Shown here: one piece after another, positions 36,930 through 46,815 of the stretch | Layout of the letters: each line of letters begins with the position of its first letter | Position numbering within the stretch: the first letter of the stretch is position 1 | Source of the DNA: Acinetobacter calcoaceticus DSM 30006 = CIP 81.8 | GTDB lineage: Bacteria > Pseudomonadota > Gammaproteobacteria > Pseudomonadales > Moraxellaceae | Assembly (NCBI RefSeq): GCF_000368965.1 | Contig: NZ_KB849778.1 | Coordinates: 424,001-488,000, forward strand | Length of the DNA: 64,000 nucleotides | Reading direction: 5' to 3' | Made by a program: the position numbers and the translations under genes | Notes under the pieces: model-generated | What the model was told of the DNA's origin: nothing | The model's input: the letters and a program-made list of their open reading frames with translations, nothing else | Databases searched by the model: none

Positions 36930-38042
36930 TTAATCAAACAAACGATCAAAGAATGATTTTTTCTTTGGTGAAGAAGCACTGTCTTCGCCATCAAAAGAAG
37001 CTTGCAACTCTTTAAGTAATTCACGTTGGCGAGCATTCAAGTTCACCGGTGTTTCTATCACAATACGGCAGAGTAAATCACCCACCATGCTGCTACGTAC
37101 TGGACGAACGCCTTTACCACGTAAACGGAATAATTTACCTGTTTGAGTTCCCTCAGGAATCTTCAAGCTAACACGACCTTCCAATGTTGGAATTTCAATT
37201 TCTTTACCAAGTGCAGCATCAGCAATGCTAACTGGTACATCCATATAAAGGTCGGCACCATCACGTTGGAAAATTTCGTGTTCGCGAACAACCACTTCAA
37301 CGTACAAGTCACCTGATTGACCATCACGAATTGCTTCGCCTTTGCCACTCAAACGTACGCGGTCACCATTATCCACACCCGCTGGAATTGTAACTTCCAA
37401 CGTTTGCTGGCGATCAGCCACACCTGAACCATGACATGCCTGACAAGGGTTTTTAATAATTTTACCTTGGCCACGACAAGTACCACATGTTTGTTGTACA
37501 GAGAAGAAACCTTGCTGCATACGCACTTGTCCTGAACCATGACAAGTTTTACAAGTTTCAACATCTTTTGGATTTTTTGAACCTTTACCATCACACACAT
37601 CACATGGTGCAGGAGCAGTAAAGGTAATGGTTTTTTTCACCCCTTTTACAGCTTCTTCAAGGGTAAGTTCCATTACATAGCGTAAATCTGATCCGCGACG
37701 TTGACGCTGTTGACGTCCACCACCACCGAATGCACCACCGAAGATATCACCGAACTGGCTAAAAATATCTTCTGCACTAAATCCGCCAAAGCCGCCACCA
37801 CCGCCGCCAAAGCCACCTTCGAACGCATTATGATCCATGCGATCGTACATGCTACGCTTTTCGCTGTCCGATAAAACTTCATAAGCTTCAGCAGCTTCTT
37901 TAAATTTCTCTTCAGCTTCGGCATTGTCAGGGTTTCTATCAGGATGATATTTCATCGCCAATTTACGGTAGGCTTTTTTGATCTCATCATCACTTGCGGT
38001 TTTTGAAACGCCTAAAACCTCATAATAATCACGTTTAGCCAT
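36930..38042 (-). CDS. dnaJ: Chaperone DnaJ
   Basis: DnaJ (Hsp40) stimulates DnaK ATPase. The 370-residue protein has the J domain with HPD in [17 protein letters not shown], the Gly/Phe-rich linker (about residues 75-110), four CxxCxGxG zinc repeats ([32 protein letters not shown]) and the C-terminal substrate domains. It is full length. dnaK is not in the window, so the two are unlinked here. A membrane protein gene lies upstream on the same strand. Confidence 0.97.
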   Translation of the reverse strand: MAKRDYYEVLGVSKTASDDEIKKAYRKLAMKYHPDRNPDNAEAEEKFKEAAEAYEVLSDSEKRSMYDRMDHNAFEGGFGGGGGGFGGFSAEDIFSQFGDIFGGAFGGGGRQQRQRRGSDLRYVMELTLEEAVKGVKKTITFTAPAPCDVCDGKGSKNPKDVETCKTCHGSGQVRMQQGFFSVQQTCGTCRGQGKIIKNPCQACHGSGVADRQQTLEVTIPAGVDNGDRVRLSGKGEAIRDGQSGDLYVEVVVREHEIFQRDGADLYMDVPVSIADAALGKEIEIPTLEGRVSLKIPEGTQTGKLFRLRGKGVRPVRSSMVGDLLCRIVIETPVNLNARQRELLKELQASFDGEDSASSPKKKSFFDRLFD

Positions 38043-38145
38043 TTTTGGCGGTGCTCCTCACGGAATTTTATCAATACTCTATTGCCGACTAAATGGGGGG
38101 CTTTAGCCGAATTTACAAGGGGAAAATGTTTAAAAAATAGATATA

Positions 38146-38523
38146 TTAAAAAACTGCCTTATTTTTTAAATATTTAGACAAGCCTTTTAACCATGCATTT
38201 AATAGAAATAACCACGCAATCGCGCTAAATACCACACCAGCAACCGTAGAGGCAGTTACCCAAAGATTACTGTCCCATGCAAAAAAGAAGAGCGGAATAA
38301 ACCAGACCGCAGCAAAAATTGCCATACAAAGAAATAGAATCCCGTTTCGCATAATCCATAGTGCATGCGCATGAATCCAAACTTCCGCATTATCTACAAC
38401 TGCTACTTTGCGAGCAACCAAATAAGCAAAGGCTGCAAAAATAACTGTAAACAATGCAAGAAACATGAACGCATAAGAAATTACAATATAACGGCGATGC
38501 TGTTGGATATGGTCTTGCCCCAT
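38146..38523 (-). CDS. Hypothetical membrane protein
   Basis: This 125-residue protein has about three to four hydrophobic helices: YAFMFLALFTVIFAAFAYLV, NGILFLCMAIFAAVWFIPLF, and VTASTVAGVVFSAIAWLFLL. The C-terminus is basic. It has no recognisable domain. It lies 103 bases upstream of dnaJ on the same strand, with a normal start. Function unknown; an inner-membrane protein of Acinetobacter type. Confidence 0.7.
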   Translation of the reverse strand: MGQDHIQQHRRYIVISYAFMFLALFTVIFAAFAYLVARKVAVVDNAEVWIHAHALWIMRNGILFLCMAIFAAVWFIPLFFFAWDSNLWVTASTVAGVVFSAIAWLFLLNAWLKGLSKYLKNKAVF

Positions 38524-38661
38524 CTGTATTTCACCTCAATTCACTGCATTTGCCTATTTTTTATGCAGTGAAATAATCCTGTATTTTTTGTGTAAAGACA
38601 GGTGCTACTATATTGGAGTTTTCAATATTTCGCACCTTTATTCACAAAAAATTTATGTATT

Positions 38662-41600
38662 TTATGCGGTTTTTTTCACCTTAAACCACGCTGCGTAGAG
38701 TGCAGGTAAGAAAAATAATGTCAGTAACGTGGCAACAATCAATCCACCCATGATCGCAACTGCCATCGGACCAAAGAAAATACTCCGAGAAAGTGGAATC
38801 ATGGCCAAAACCGCAGCTAATGCAGTCAAAATAATCGGACGGAATCGACGCACTGTCGCCTCAATAATCGCTTCCCATGTTGAATGACCTGCTTGCCTGT
38901 CTTGTTCAATTTGATCAATCAAGATAAGCGAGTTACGCATGATCATGCCAGAGAGTGCAATTGTGCCTAACATGGCCACAAACCCAAATGGTTTGTTAAA
39001 TAACAGTAAGAATAAAACCACACCAATTAAACCTAGTGGAGCTGTTAACAACACAATGGTTGCGCGAGATAAGCTCTTAAGCTGAATCATCAGTAATGTC
39101 ATGACAACTGCTAAAAACAGTGGCATACCAGCATTCACAGAATTTTGCCCACGTGCAGACTCTTCTACGGTTCCACCCACTTCAACAAGATAGCCACTTG
39201 GTAATTCAGCACGTAACTTATCCATTGATTCAGCTAACTCTCCCACCACTGTAGCGGGCTGTAGTTGAGATCGAACGTCTGCACGTACGGTAATTGTTGG
39301 TAAGCGGTTACGATGCCAGATTAAGCCATCCTCAAACTTATACTCAATTTTAGCAATCTGGGCTAAAGGCACAGTCGTTCCATTGGTCGTTGGGACAGCT
39401 AAACTTGCCAGTGAAGCTACTTCAACTCGCTCGCTCTGATCACCACGTAAACGGATTTCAATGAGTTCACGCTTTTCACGATATTGCTCAATCGCACTAC
39501 CTGTAATTGATGCATTAATGAAGTTCGCCAAATCCAGACTAGAGACACCCATTTGTCGAGCACGATCTTGGTCAATTTGAATTGAAATAATCTTACTCGG
39601 CTCACCCCAATCTAAATGTACATTGGTCGTATTTGGGTTTTCGCTCATCAGTTTAGCGACTTTCTGTGCCTCTTGACGTACCAGATTTTGATCTTCACCC
39701 GACACACGATATTGCAACGGATAACCAACAGGTGGGCCATTTTCCAGTAATGACACGCGAGTACGAACTTGCGGAAGTAATTGCTTAATTTGTGTTTCTA
39801 ACGAGCGACGAATTTCATCACGATCATCAAGTGATGATGCGAGTACAACAAACTGCGCAAAGCTGGCTTGTGGCAGTTGCTGATCTAAAGGTAAGTAAAA
39901 ACGTGGGGAGCCTGTACCGACATAGGCCACATAGTTATCAATACCTTTTTGTTTAGACAGGAACTTTTCAACCTTTTTCACAGCTTGTTCGGTCGCTGTT
40001 AAAGAAGCGCCTTCTTCAAGTTTTAAATCAACTAAAATCTCGGCACGGTTCGAAGGTGGGAAAAACTGCTGAGGAACGATCTTAAACATCAGCACAGATA
40101 GCACAAAAATACCCACCGTAGTCGCAATTACGGTTTTACGGTAAGTCACACAAAACTCGACCATCTTTCTAAAACGTAAATAGAAGCTAGATTGATAAGG
40201 ATCGTAGTGATGGTCCTGTGAAATGGCCACAGTTTGCGGTTGCGGTTTTTTGGTTAATCTTGCCCATAAACGGACATACCAAGGGGCCTGATGGCCTATT
40301 TTGGTAAAGTCGGGTAATAGCTTTTCACCTAAATAAGGTACGAATAAAACTGCCGCGACCCAAGAGACTAATAAGGCAATCGTCACCACCTGAAAGATAG
40401 AGCGAGTGTATTCACCTGTACCAGACTGAGCCGTAGCGATCGGTAAGAAACCAGCCGCAGTAATCAGTGTTCCAGTGAGCATCGGAAATGCTGTTGTTTT
40501 CCACGCAAATCCGGCGGCTTTAATCCGGCTATAACCCTGCTCCATCTTAATTGCCATCATCTCTACGGCAATAATGGCGTCATCGACCAACAGACCTAGC
40601 GCCAGAATCAAGGCACCCAGTGAAATCTTATGCAGGCCGACATCGAATAGACTCATACCCGCAAAGGTCATTGCTAAAACTAAAGGAATAGAAAAAGCGA
40701 CAACCAATCCTGTACGGAAACCTAAAGAGAAAAAACTCACTAACAAGACAATAATAACTGCTTCAGCGAGCACCTTTATAAACTCCTGAATACTACGTTG
40801 TACTGCTACAGGTTGGTCAGAAACTTTTTGGAGTTTCATACCTAAAGGTAGTGTCTTTTGCAATTGGGCAAATTCTGTGTCTAGATTTTTACCTAAGGCA
40901 ATAATGTCACCACCCTTACGCATCGATAGAGCAATACCAATACCATTTTCACCCATGAAACGCATACGTGGCTGAGCAGGCTGACTAAAACCACGGTAGA
41001 CATCAGCAACATCTCCGAGTTGAATAGTTTTATCGCCTACCAGTAAAGGCATTTTCTTAATTTCATCAATGTTTTGTAAATGACCACTTACCCGAATCTG
41101 AATACGGTCTGTGCCTGTTTCAAAAAAGCCAGCACTTGCCATACTATTTTGCTTTTGTAAGGCCTCTTGAATCGCAGTCACCGGAATACCGAGCTGTACT
41201 GCTTTGGTGTTAGAAATCTCAATCCAGATTTTTTGATCTTGCAGACCAATTAATTCGACCTTACTGACATCCTTGACCCGTTGAAGCTGTAATTGCAAAC
41301 GATCTGCATATTCTTTTAGAAGTGCATAGTCAAAGTCTTTGCCTGTCAGTACATAAATATTGCCGAAAGTATCGCCAAATTCGTCATTGAAAAATGGACC
41401 TTGTACGCCGTTTGGTAGTTCATGACGTATATCATTGACCTTCTTACGAACGTTGTACCAAACATCGGGAATCTTGTCAGAAGTAAGTGAATCCTTGGCC
41501 ACAAAAGTGACTAGTGACTCGCCTGGACGGGAGTAAGCCATAATCTTGTCATACTGCCCTGTTGTCATAAGTTCCTTTTCGATACGGTCCGTAACTAAAG

Positions 41601-41787
41601 TAGAAACTTCTTTGGCAGTCGCCCCAGGCCAGTAGGTCTGTACCACCATTACCTTAAAGGTAAAGGGTGGGTCTTCACTTTGTGATAATTTTGAATAAGA
41701 GATCGCACCGACAATGCCAAGCAACAGCATAAAATAAAGGACGATGCCTTTATTATTTAATGCCCATTCCGAGAGATTGAATTTCAT
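38662..41787 (-). CDS. RND family efflux permease
   Basis: This 1041-residue inner-membrane pump subunit has the RND layout of 12 helices and two large periplasmic loops (about residues 30-330 and 560-860). The proton-relay pair Asp-Asp is present in LGLLVDDAIIAVEMM in helix 4. It overlaps its adaptor gene by four bases. No outer-membrane channel gene follows, so it must borrow one. It is not clearly AdeB, AdeG or AdeJ by sequence, so I leave it unnamed. The divergent TetR gene is the likely regulator. Confidence 0.92.
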   Translation of the reverse strand: MKFNLSEWALNNKGIVLYFMLLLGIVGAISYSKLSQSEDPPFTFKVMVVQTYWPGATAKEVSTLVTDRIEKELMTTGQYDKIMAYSRPGESLVTFVAKDSLTSDKIPDVWYNVRKKVNDIRHELPNGVQGPFFNDEFGDTFGNIYVLTGKDFDYALLKEYADRLQLQLQRVKDVSKVELIGLQDQKIWIEISNTKAVQLGIPVTAIQEALQKQNSMASAGFFETGTDRIQIRVSGHLQNIDEIKKMPLLVGDKTIQLGDVADVYRGFSQPAQPRMRFMGENGIGIALSMRKGGDIIALGKNLDTEFAQLQKTLPLGMKLQKVSDQPVAVQRSIQEFIKVLAEAVIIVLLVSFFSLGFRTGLVVAFSIPLVLAMTFAGMSLFDVGLHKISLGALILALGLLVDDAIIAVEMMAIKMEQGYSRIKAAGFAWKTTAFPMLTGTLITAAGFLPIATAQSGTGEYTRSIFQVVTIALLVSWVAAVLFVPYLGEKLLPDFTKIGHQAPWYVRLWARLTKKPQPQTVAISQDHHYDPYQSSFYLRFRKMVEFCVTYRKTVIATTVGIFVLSVLMFKIVPQQFFPPSNRAEILVDLKLEEGASLTATEQAVKKVEKFLSKQKGIDNYVAYVGTGSPRFYLPLDQQLPQASFAQFVVLASSLDDRDEIRRSLETQIKQLLPQVRTRVSLLENGPPVGYPLQYRVSGEDQNLVRQEAQKVAKLMSENPNTTNVHLDWGEPSKIISIQIDQDRARQMGVSSLDLANFINASITGSAIEQYREKRELIEIRLRGDQSERVEVASLASLAVPTTNGTTVPLAQIAKIEYKFEDGLIWHRNRLPTITVRADVRSQLQPATVVGELAESMDKLRAELPSGYLVEVGGTVEESARGQNSVNAGMPLFLAVVMTLLMIQLKSLSRATIVLLTAPLGLIGVVLFLLLFNKPFGFVAMLGTIALSGMIMRNSLILIDQIEQDRQAGHSTWEAIIEATVRRFRPIILTALAAVLAMIPLSRSIFFGPMAVAIMGGLIVATLLTLFFLPALYAAWFKVKKTA

Positions 41788-42890
41788 GGCTGGGTTGCTC
41801 CCTGAATTTTCACCCCACGGTTTTCACGGTCAATCGGGTGAATCTTCTGCTTATCACGTAGCAAATGTACGCCGCCAATCACAACCCAATCATTTGGGGC
41901 CAAGCCAGATAATACCGGCACACTATCTTTGCCATATGCACCAATCGTTACAGGTACTTTACGCAATGTCTGATTCACATTAACAACCCATACGTAAGGT
42001 TGATTATCTGTTGCTGAGACACTCGAAAGTGGCACACTCATCACATTGGTTTGAGTCGAGCTAAAAAATACGCGTGCACTTTGTCCAAGCTGAATAACAG
42101 ATTGACCTTCTTTAAGTGCAACCTTGACCGTAAATGTACGAGACTGATCAGCTGCTGGGGAAACTTCGCGTACATAACCAGCAAATCGGTCATTCGGTTT
42201 AGACCATAAAGTGACCCAAGCTGCTTGGCCAACCTTGATCTCGGCAACCGCTTGTTCTGGTACGCCAATGACAACTTCACGCTCTCCATCAATTGCCAGT
42301 TGATAAGCGGCTTGACCCGCTGCAACCACTTGTCCAATTTCGATATTTCGCGCAGTAATCACCCCGTTTTTATTAGAAACGAGTTGGTTATATTCTGTCT
42401 GATTGGCAGAAACTTCATAGTTAGAACGAGCTTGTTGTAACGCTGCTTGTGCCGAGTCATATTGATTTTTTACCGTATCGTATTGCGAACGGCTAACCGC
42501 ATTAATTGGCAGTAACTGCTGAAAACGTTTTAACTCATCTGATGCCGTTTTTGCTGCTGCCTGTGCATTGTCCAGTTGGGCTTTAGCAGCATTTAACTGT
42601 AGCTGAGCATCTGCCACGTCAAGCTTTGCTAAAACTTGTCCAACCTTAACTCGATCACCAACGTCCACGTAACGTGCCGTAACTTGCCCACCAACTCGAA
42701 ACGCTAAAGCCGTTTGTTGTCTGGCCTGTACATCCCCTGCATAGCTTTTTTGTTCATTGAGCGTGGTCAAGGGTTGAGCCACCATCACATAGGGTATTTC
42801 TTCTGTTTTGGGGGCCTCTTTACTGCACCCCATTAATGTGACCGTACAAACAATCACCATACTCATGATGAGAGGTTTTAACAGATTCAT
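41784..42890 (-). CDS. RND efflux periplasmic adaptor subunit, lipoprotein
   Basis: This 368-residue membrane fusion protein has a lipoprotein signal (VTLMGC), a biotinyl-lipoyl-like segment (LAFRVGGQVTARYVDVGDRV), an alpha-helical hairpin (about residues 95-165) and a beta-barrel and membrane-proximal region. It joins the inner-membrane RND pump to an outer-membrane channel. It is the first gene of the pump operon and is divergent from tetR across 148 bases holding a large palindrome. Confidence 0.92.
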   Translation of the reverse strand: MNLLKPLIMSMVIVCTVTLMGCSKEAPKTEEIPYVMVAQPLTTLNEQKSYAGDVQARQQTALAFRVGGQVTARYVDVGDRVKVGQVLAKLDVADAQLQLNAAKAQLDNAQAAAKTASDELKRFQQLLPINAVSRSQYDTVKNQYDSAQAALQQARSNYEVSANQTEYNQLVSNKNGVITARNIEIGQVVAAGQAAYQLAIDGEREVVIGVPEQAVAEIKVGQAAWVTLWSKPNDRFAGYVREVSPAADQSRTFTVKVALKEGQSVIQLGQSARVFFSSTQTNVMSVPLSSVSATDNQPYVWVVNVNQTLRKVPVTIGAYGKDSVPVLSGLAPNDWVVIGGVHLLRDKQKIHPIDRENRGVKIQGATQP

Positions 42891-42957
42891 ATCTTATCGC
42901 TCTTATTCAAACTGATTTTTTAAGGCACAATATGCTTGCATCATAAATTGTTTGTTT

Positions 42958-42991
42958 TTTAATTAATATACTCATGGGTACATTAATTAAA
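42958..42991. promoter_or_regulatory. 34-bp palindrome, probable TetR operator
   Basis: TTTAATTAAT (42958-42967) and ATTAATTAAA (42982-42991) are perfect inverted arms. Inside them TAC (42969-42971) pairs with GTA (42978-42980) around TCATGG. The palindrome lies 48 bases before the tetR start and 68 bases before the adaptor start, so one regulator could control both. Confidence 0.7.
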
Positions 42992-43038
42992 GAAAAACTT
43001 ATAAATCGCTATTTTTTAAATTTTTAACAGAGGGTTTT

Positions 43039-43662
43039 GTGCAAACAGTTAATCAAAGTGGGCGCCCCAAAGATCTAGAAAAACGTGCTCGTATCTTACA
43101 AGCCGCGAAAGCTATTTTTTTAAAATCTGGTTATCACGGTACCAGCATGAACCAGATTGCACAGGAAGCAGGTGTCACTAAGCTCACGGTTTATAATCAC
43201 TTTCAAGACAAAGCCAATCTATTTATTTGCGCAATTACAGAAACCTGTGAAGAGTCTCTCTGCACTAAACAATTTGAATTAGATGCATCGGCAGACTTTT
43301 ATCAAGCACTCTTTATTGTGTGTTCACGCGCCTTGCAAATTATTTACTCACCTGAAGCACTTAAACTTGAACACGTTTTATTTGAACTTGCAGCAGAACA
43401 AAGTCCACTCGCCCTACAGTTTTTTGATGCATCTCATACCCGACTGCAAAATCAATTAGCTGAGTTTTTGCAAAAAGCGGCTCAATTAGGTTTTATTCAA
43501 ACCGATAATCCTACTTATCAAACCGAGCTTCTTATGTCCTTATTGCTTGGCGTACGCAACTAGAAGGTTTTACTTGGGATCATTGCTGTACCAAATGCTC
43601 ATGAGCTTGAGCAAATTATTCAAGATGCAATTACGTTATTCCTGCTCAAATATCAGACTTAA
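43039..43662 (+). pseudogene. TetR family regulator of the RND pump, interrupted by an amber stop
   Basis: The N-terminal TetR domain is intact (SMNQIAQEAGVTKLTVYNHF, about residues 35-54) and starts at GTG 43039. The frame stops at TAG 43561-43563 after 174 residues, in LLMSLLLGVRN. The same frame then continues for 32 codons, KVLLGIIAVPNAHELEQIIQ, then DAITLFLLKYQT and TAA at 43660-43662. This continuation looks like the usual C-terminal helices of AcrR-type regulators. A single base change, for instance from CAG, would explain it. The truncated product lacks its last helix and may fold or dimerise poorly. Confidence 0.8.
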
Positions 43663-43832
43663 ACCAAAGTACCATTGCCAAAAGTTGTACTGAGTGCATG
43701 CCATCGTTAACAGCATCGCATGCAAATTAAATGTTATTTTTTAAGCAAAAATTCACATTTTCTTACGCTCAAAGCTTGGAATGTTTGTTAATCACGCTAT
43801 ATTCGATAAGGATAAGAACAGGAGAAAATAGC

Positions 43833-46517
43833 ATGGTTCAGCAAATCGATGCGCCACTGCGCGAGGATGTCCGCTTACTTGGTAATTTATTAGGTGAAAC
43901 CCTAAAGCAACATGCAGGACAAGAGCTGTTTAATCAGATCGAGCAAATTCGTGCCCTTGCTAAAGGTGCACGTGATGGCCAAGCTGAAGCCCAAAAGCAA
44001 CTAGAACAATTATTTTTAAATTTACCCGACGATGAACTACTTCCCCTTACCCGAGCTTTTTCTCATTTCCTAAATTTTGCCAATATTGCCGAGCAATATC
44101 ATGTGGTTCGTAGCCGCAGACAGGCAGAATTCGATTCGGATACCAACTCTCCGAATCCACTTGTTCACCTATTTGAAAAATTTAAAGATAAAAGTATTTC
44201 GACAGAAAAACTATTCCAACAAGTTTGTGATCTTGATATCGAGTTGGTACTTACGGCACATCCAACTGAAGTTAGTCGTCGTACACTCATTCAGAAATAT
44301 GATGATATCAATGCTTGTCTATCACAGCTTGATCAGCAAAAACTTACTCCACGAGAGCGTCAAAGTGCACTTGCGAACCTAAAGCAACAAATTAGTTCGG
44401 CATGGCAAACAGATGAAATTCGTCAACATCGTCCGACTCCTGTTGATGAAGCAAAATGGGGCTTTGCGACGATTGAGCAAACGCTCTGGAATGCAGTACC
44501 TAAATTTGTTCGTGAGTTAAATGAGTTGGTTCAAGAAAATTGCCAGCAAAACTTACCCCTTAACATTGCACCAGTGCGTTTTGCATCTTGGATGGGTGGA
44601 GACCGTGATGGTAACCCAAATGTTACCCATCAAATTACACAAGAAGTTCTGTGGTTATCGCGCTGGCAAGCTGCCGATCTCTATTTAAGAGATATCGAAA
44701 ACTTGCGTTGGGAACTCTCAATTCAAACCTGCTCTGAAGAAATGATTCAGGCCATTGGTAACCAACATGCAGAACCTTATCGTGAGTATTTACGTGCAAC
44801 ACGAGAACGCTTAAAAGCGACTCGTCACTGGTTAGCTCAACGTTTGCAAGGACTCGAAGCAGACGATACGAATGTGATTAAAAGTAAAGATGAGCTCTTA
44901 CAACCGTTATTATTGTGCTATCGCTCTTTAATCGACAGTAACCTGCCTGAAATTGCGAATGGTCAACTACTCGACTTTATCTACCGAGTGAACTGTTTTG
45001 GTATTGAACTACTTAAACTCGACATTCGTCAGGAATCAGGTCGTCACCGCCAAGCAATTTCAGCAATTACCGAATACTTAGGTTTAGGTAATTTTGAATC
45101 GTGGACTGAACAAGCACGCCAAAACTTCCTGATTCAGGAACTACAAAGCAAACGCCCGCTTTTACCGAAATATATTAATGAACCTGAAGGCAGTTTGATT
45201 GGACACCCAGATGTTCAGGAAGTATTTGCCACCATGCGTACTTTGGCAGACCAACCGCCTGAATCTTTAGGAGCTTATATTATTTCTATGGCTGAATATC
45301 CAAGCGATGTTTTAGCTGTATTGTTATTGCAAAAAGAAGCAGGTATTCAGCATCCTTTACGAGTAGTTCCTCTATTTGAAACTTTAAAAGACTTAGATGG
45401 CGCTGCAACTACAATGAATACGCTGTTCAATATGCATTGGTATAAACAGCACATTCAGGGTAAACACGAAGTTATGATCGGTTACTCCGACTCTGCAAAA
45501 GATGCCGGATTTATGTCTGCCAACTGGGCACAATATCGTGCTCAAGAAGAGCTGACTGCAATTGCTCAAACACACGGCGTACAGTTGACTCTGTTCCACG
45601 GTCGTGGTGGTTCAATTAGTCGTGGTGGTGCTCCAACTCAACAGGCACTATTTTCACAGCCACCGGGTTCGATCTCTGGTGCAATCCGAGTGACTGAACA
45701 AGGTGAAATGATCCGCTTCAAATTCGGTTTAGAAGGGATTGCTATGCAAAACCTTGAAATCTATACCGCAGCAACACTTGAAGCGACCTTATTACCACCA
45801 CCGGAACCTAAAGCTGAGTGGCGTGAACTTATGAACCGTATGACAGATCATTCTGTTAAGGTCTATCGTCAAACAGTGCGTGAAAACCCACACTTCGTGA
45901 AATATTTACGGACCGTTACGCCTGAACTTGAATTACAAATGTTGCCACTAGGCTCACGTCCTGCAAAACGTAAAGTGAGTGGCGGCATCGAGTCTTTACG
46001 TGCGATTCCATGGGTATTTGCTTGGACACAAATCCGTTTGATGTTACCTGCATGGCTAGGTACTGGTGCAGCAATTAATGAAGTGATTGCAGATCAGCAA
46101 AAAGCAACGCTTGATGAAATGCTCCAGCAATGGCCTTATTTCCAGACCCTCATCGATATGCTGGAAATGGTATTGTCAAAAGCCGATGCCAATATTGCGC
46201 TCTATTACGAATCACATCTGACTGAAGATGAAGATTTAAAAGTACTCGGCAACCAATTACGTCAGCGATTAAAAGATGCTGTTGAAACCCTACTTGCTTT
46301 AAAAGATGAATCAAAACTTCTGAGTAATAACGAAGTTCTTGATCAGTCTATGCAAGTTCGCAAACCTTATTTACTGCCTTTACACCTTTTACAGGCTGAA
46401 CTGATGAAACGTCGTCGCGATTATCTCGCTGAGCGTCAAGCAGAAAACACCCCTGTTGATCATGCGCTAATGGTGAGTATTGCAGGTATTGCTGCTGGTT
46501 TACGTAACACTGGCTAA
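43833..46517 (+). CDS. ppc: Phosphoenolpyruvate carboxylase
   Basis: Ppc carboxylates PEP to oxaloacetate to refill the TCA cycle. The 894-residue enzyme has the catalytic His in LTAHPTEVSRRTLIQKY, GGDRDGNPNVT, GYSDSAKDAGFMSANW, the Arg loop FHGRGGSISRGGAP, and the C-terminal GIAAGLRNTG. I choose ATG 43833, preceded by GGAG, and reject an upstream ATG at 43731 that would add 34 unrelated residues. A terminator lies 24 bases after the stop. Confidence 0.96.
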   Translation: MVQQIDAPLREDVRLLGNLLGETLKQHAGQELFNQIEQIRALAKGARDGQAEAQKQLEQLFLNLPDDELLPLTRAFSHFLNFANIAEQYHVVRSRRQAEFDSDTNSPNPLVHLFEKFKDKSISTEKLFQQVCDLDIELVLTAHPTEVSRRTLIQKYDDINACLSQLDQQKLTPRERQSALANLKQQISSAWQTDEIRQHRPTPVDEAKWGFATIEQTLWNAVPKFVRELNELVQENCQQNLPLNIAPVRFASWMGGDRDGNPNVTHQITQEVLWLSRWQAADLYLRDIENLRWELSIQTCSEEMIQAIGNQHAEPYREYLRATRERLKATRHWLAQRLQGLEADDTNVIKSKDELLQPLLLCYRSLIDSNLPEIANGQLLDFIYRVNCFGIELLKLDIRQESGRHRQAISAITEYLGLGNFESWTEQARQNFLIQELQSKRPLLPKYINEPEGSLIGHPDVQEVFATMRTLADQPPESLGAYIISMAEYPSDVLAVLLLQKEAGIQHPLRVVPLFETLKDLDGAATTMNTLFNMHWYKQHIQGKHEVMIGYSDSAKDAGFMSANWAQYRAQEELTAIAQTHGVQLTLFHGRGGSISRGGAPTQQALFSQPPGSISGAIRVTEQGEMIRFKFGLEGIAMQNLEIYTAATLEATLLPPPEPKAEWRELMNRMTDHSVKVYRQTVRENPHFVKYLRTVTPELELQMLPLGSRPAKRKVSGGIESLRAIPWVFAWTQIRLMLPAWLGTGAAINEVIADQQKATLDEMLQQWPYFQTLIDMLEMVLSKADANIALYYESHLTEDEDLKVLGNQLRQRLKDAVETLLALKDESKLLSNNEVLDQSMQVRKPYLLPLHLLQAELMKRRRDYLAERQAENTPVDHALMVSIAGIAAGLRNTG

Positions 46518-46540
46518 GCTGATTTTACCGATTGTTTAAC

Positions 46541-46571
46541 AAAGCAGTGCATTACCGATGCGCTGCTTTTT
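46541..46571 (+). terminator. Terminator after ppc
   Basis: AAAGCAG and CTGCTTTTT, extended by GCAT/ATGC with one G-T pair, form a 12-bp stem around TACCG. The rest of the 298-base gap up to 46815 is very AT-rich and shows no gene. Confidence 0.85.
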
Positions 46572-46815
46572 ACTTACAAAGTTTCCCAGTTTTCTTAAAT
46601 TTTCCCCGATTTTCTATTTTTTTAAATATTTTTTAAAAATCATAAAATTAATTTTTATAAGAAAAAAATAACTAAATACGTACATTTAGAATTTAAAAAA
46701 TTATACCAATCGTTAAAAAATAATTACTTTTCACTGACATACTTCTCTCTAGAGATTAAATGCATTCTCAAGAAAGAGTATCATGGCACCAATTAAAGAA
46801 TAACGAGTTTATTTT

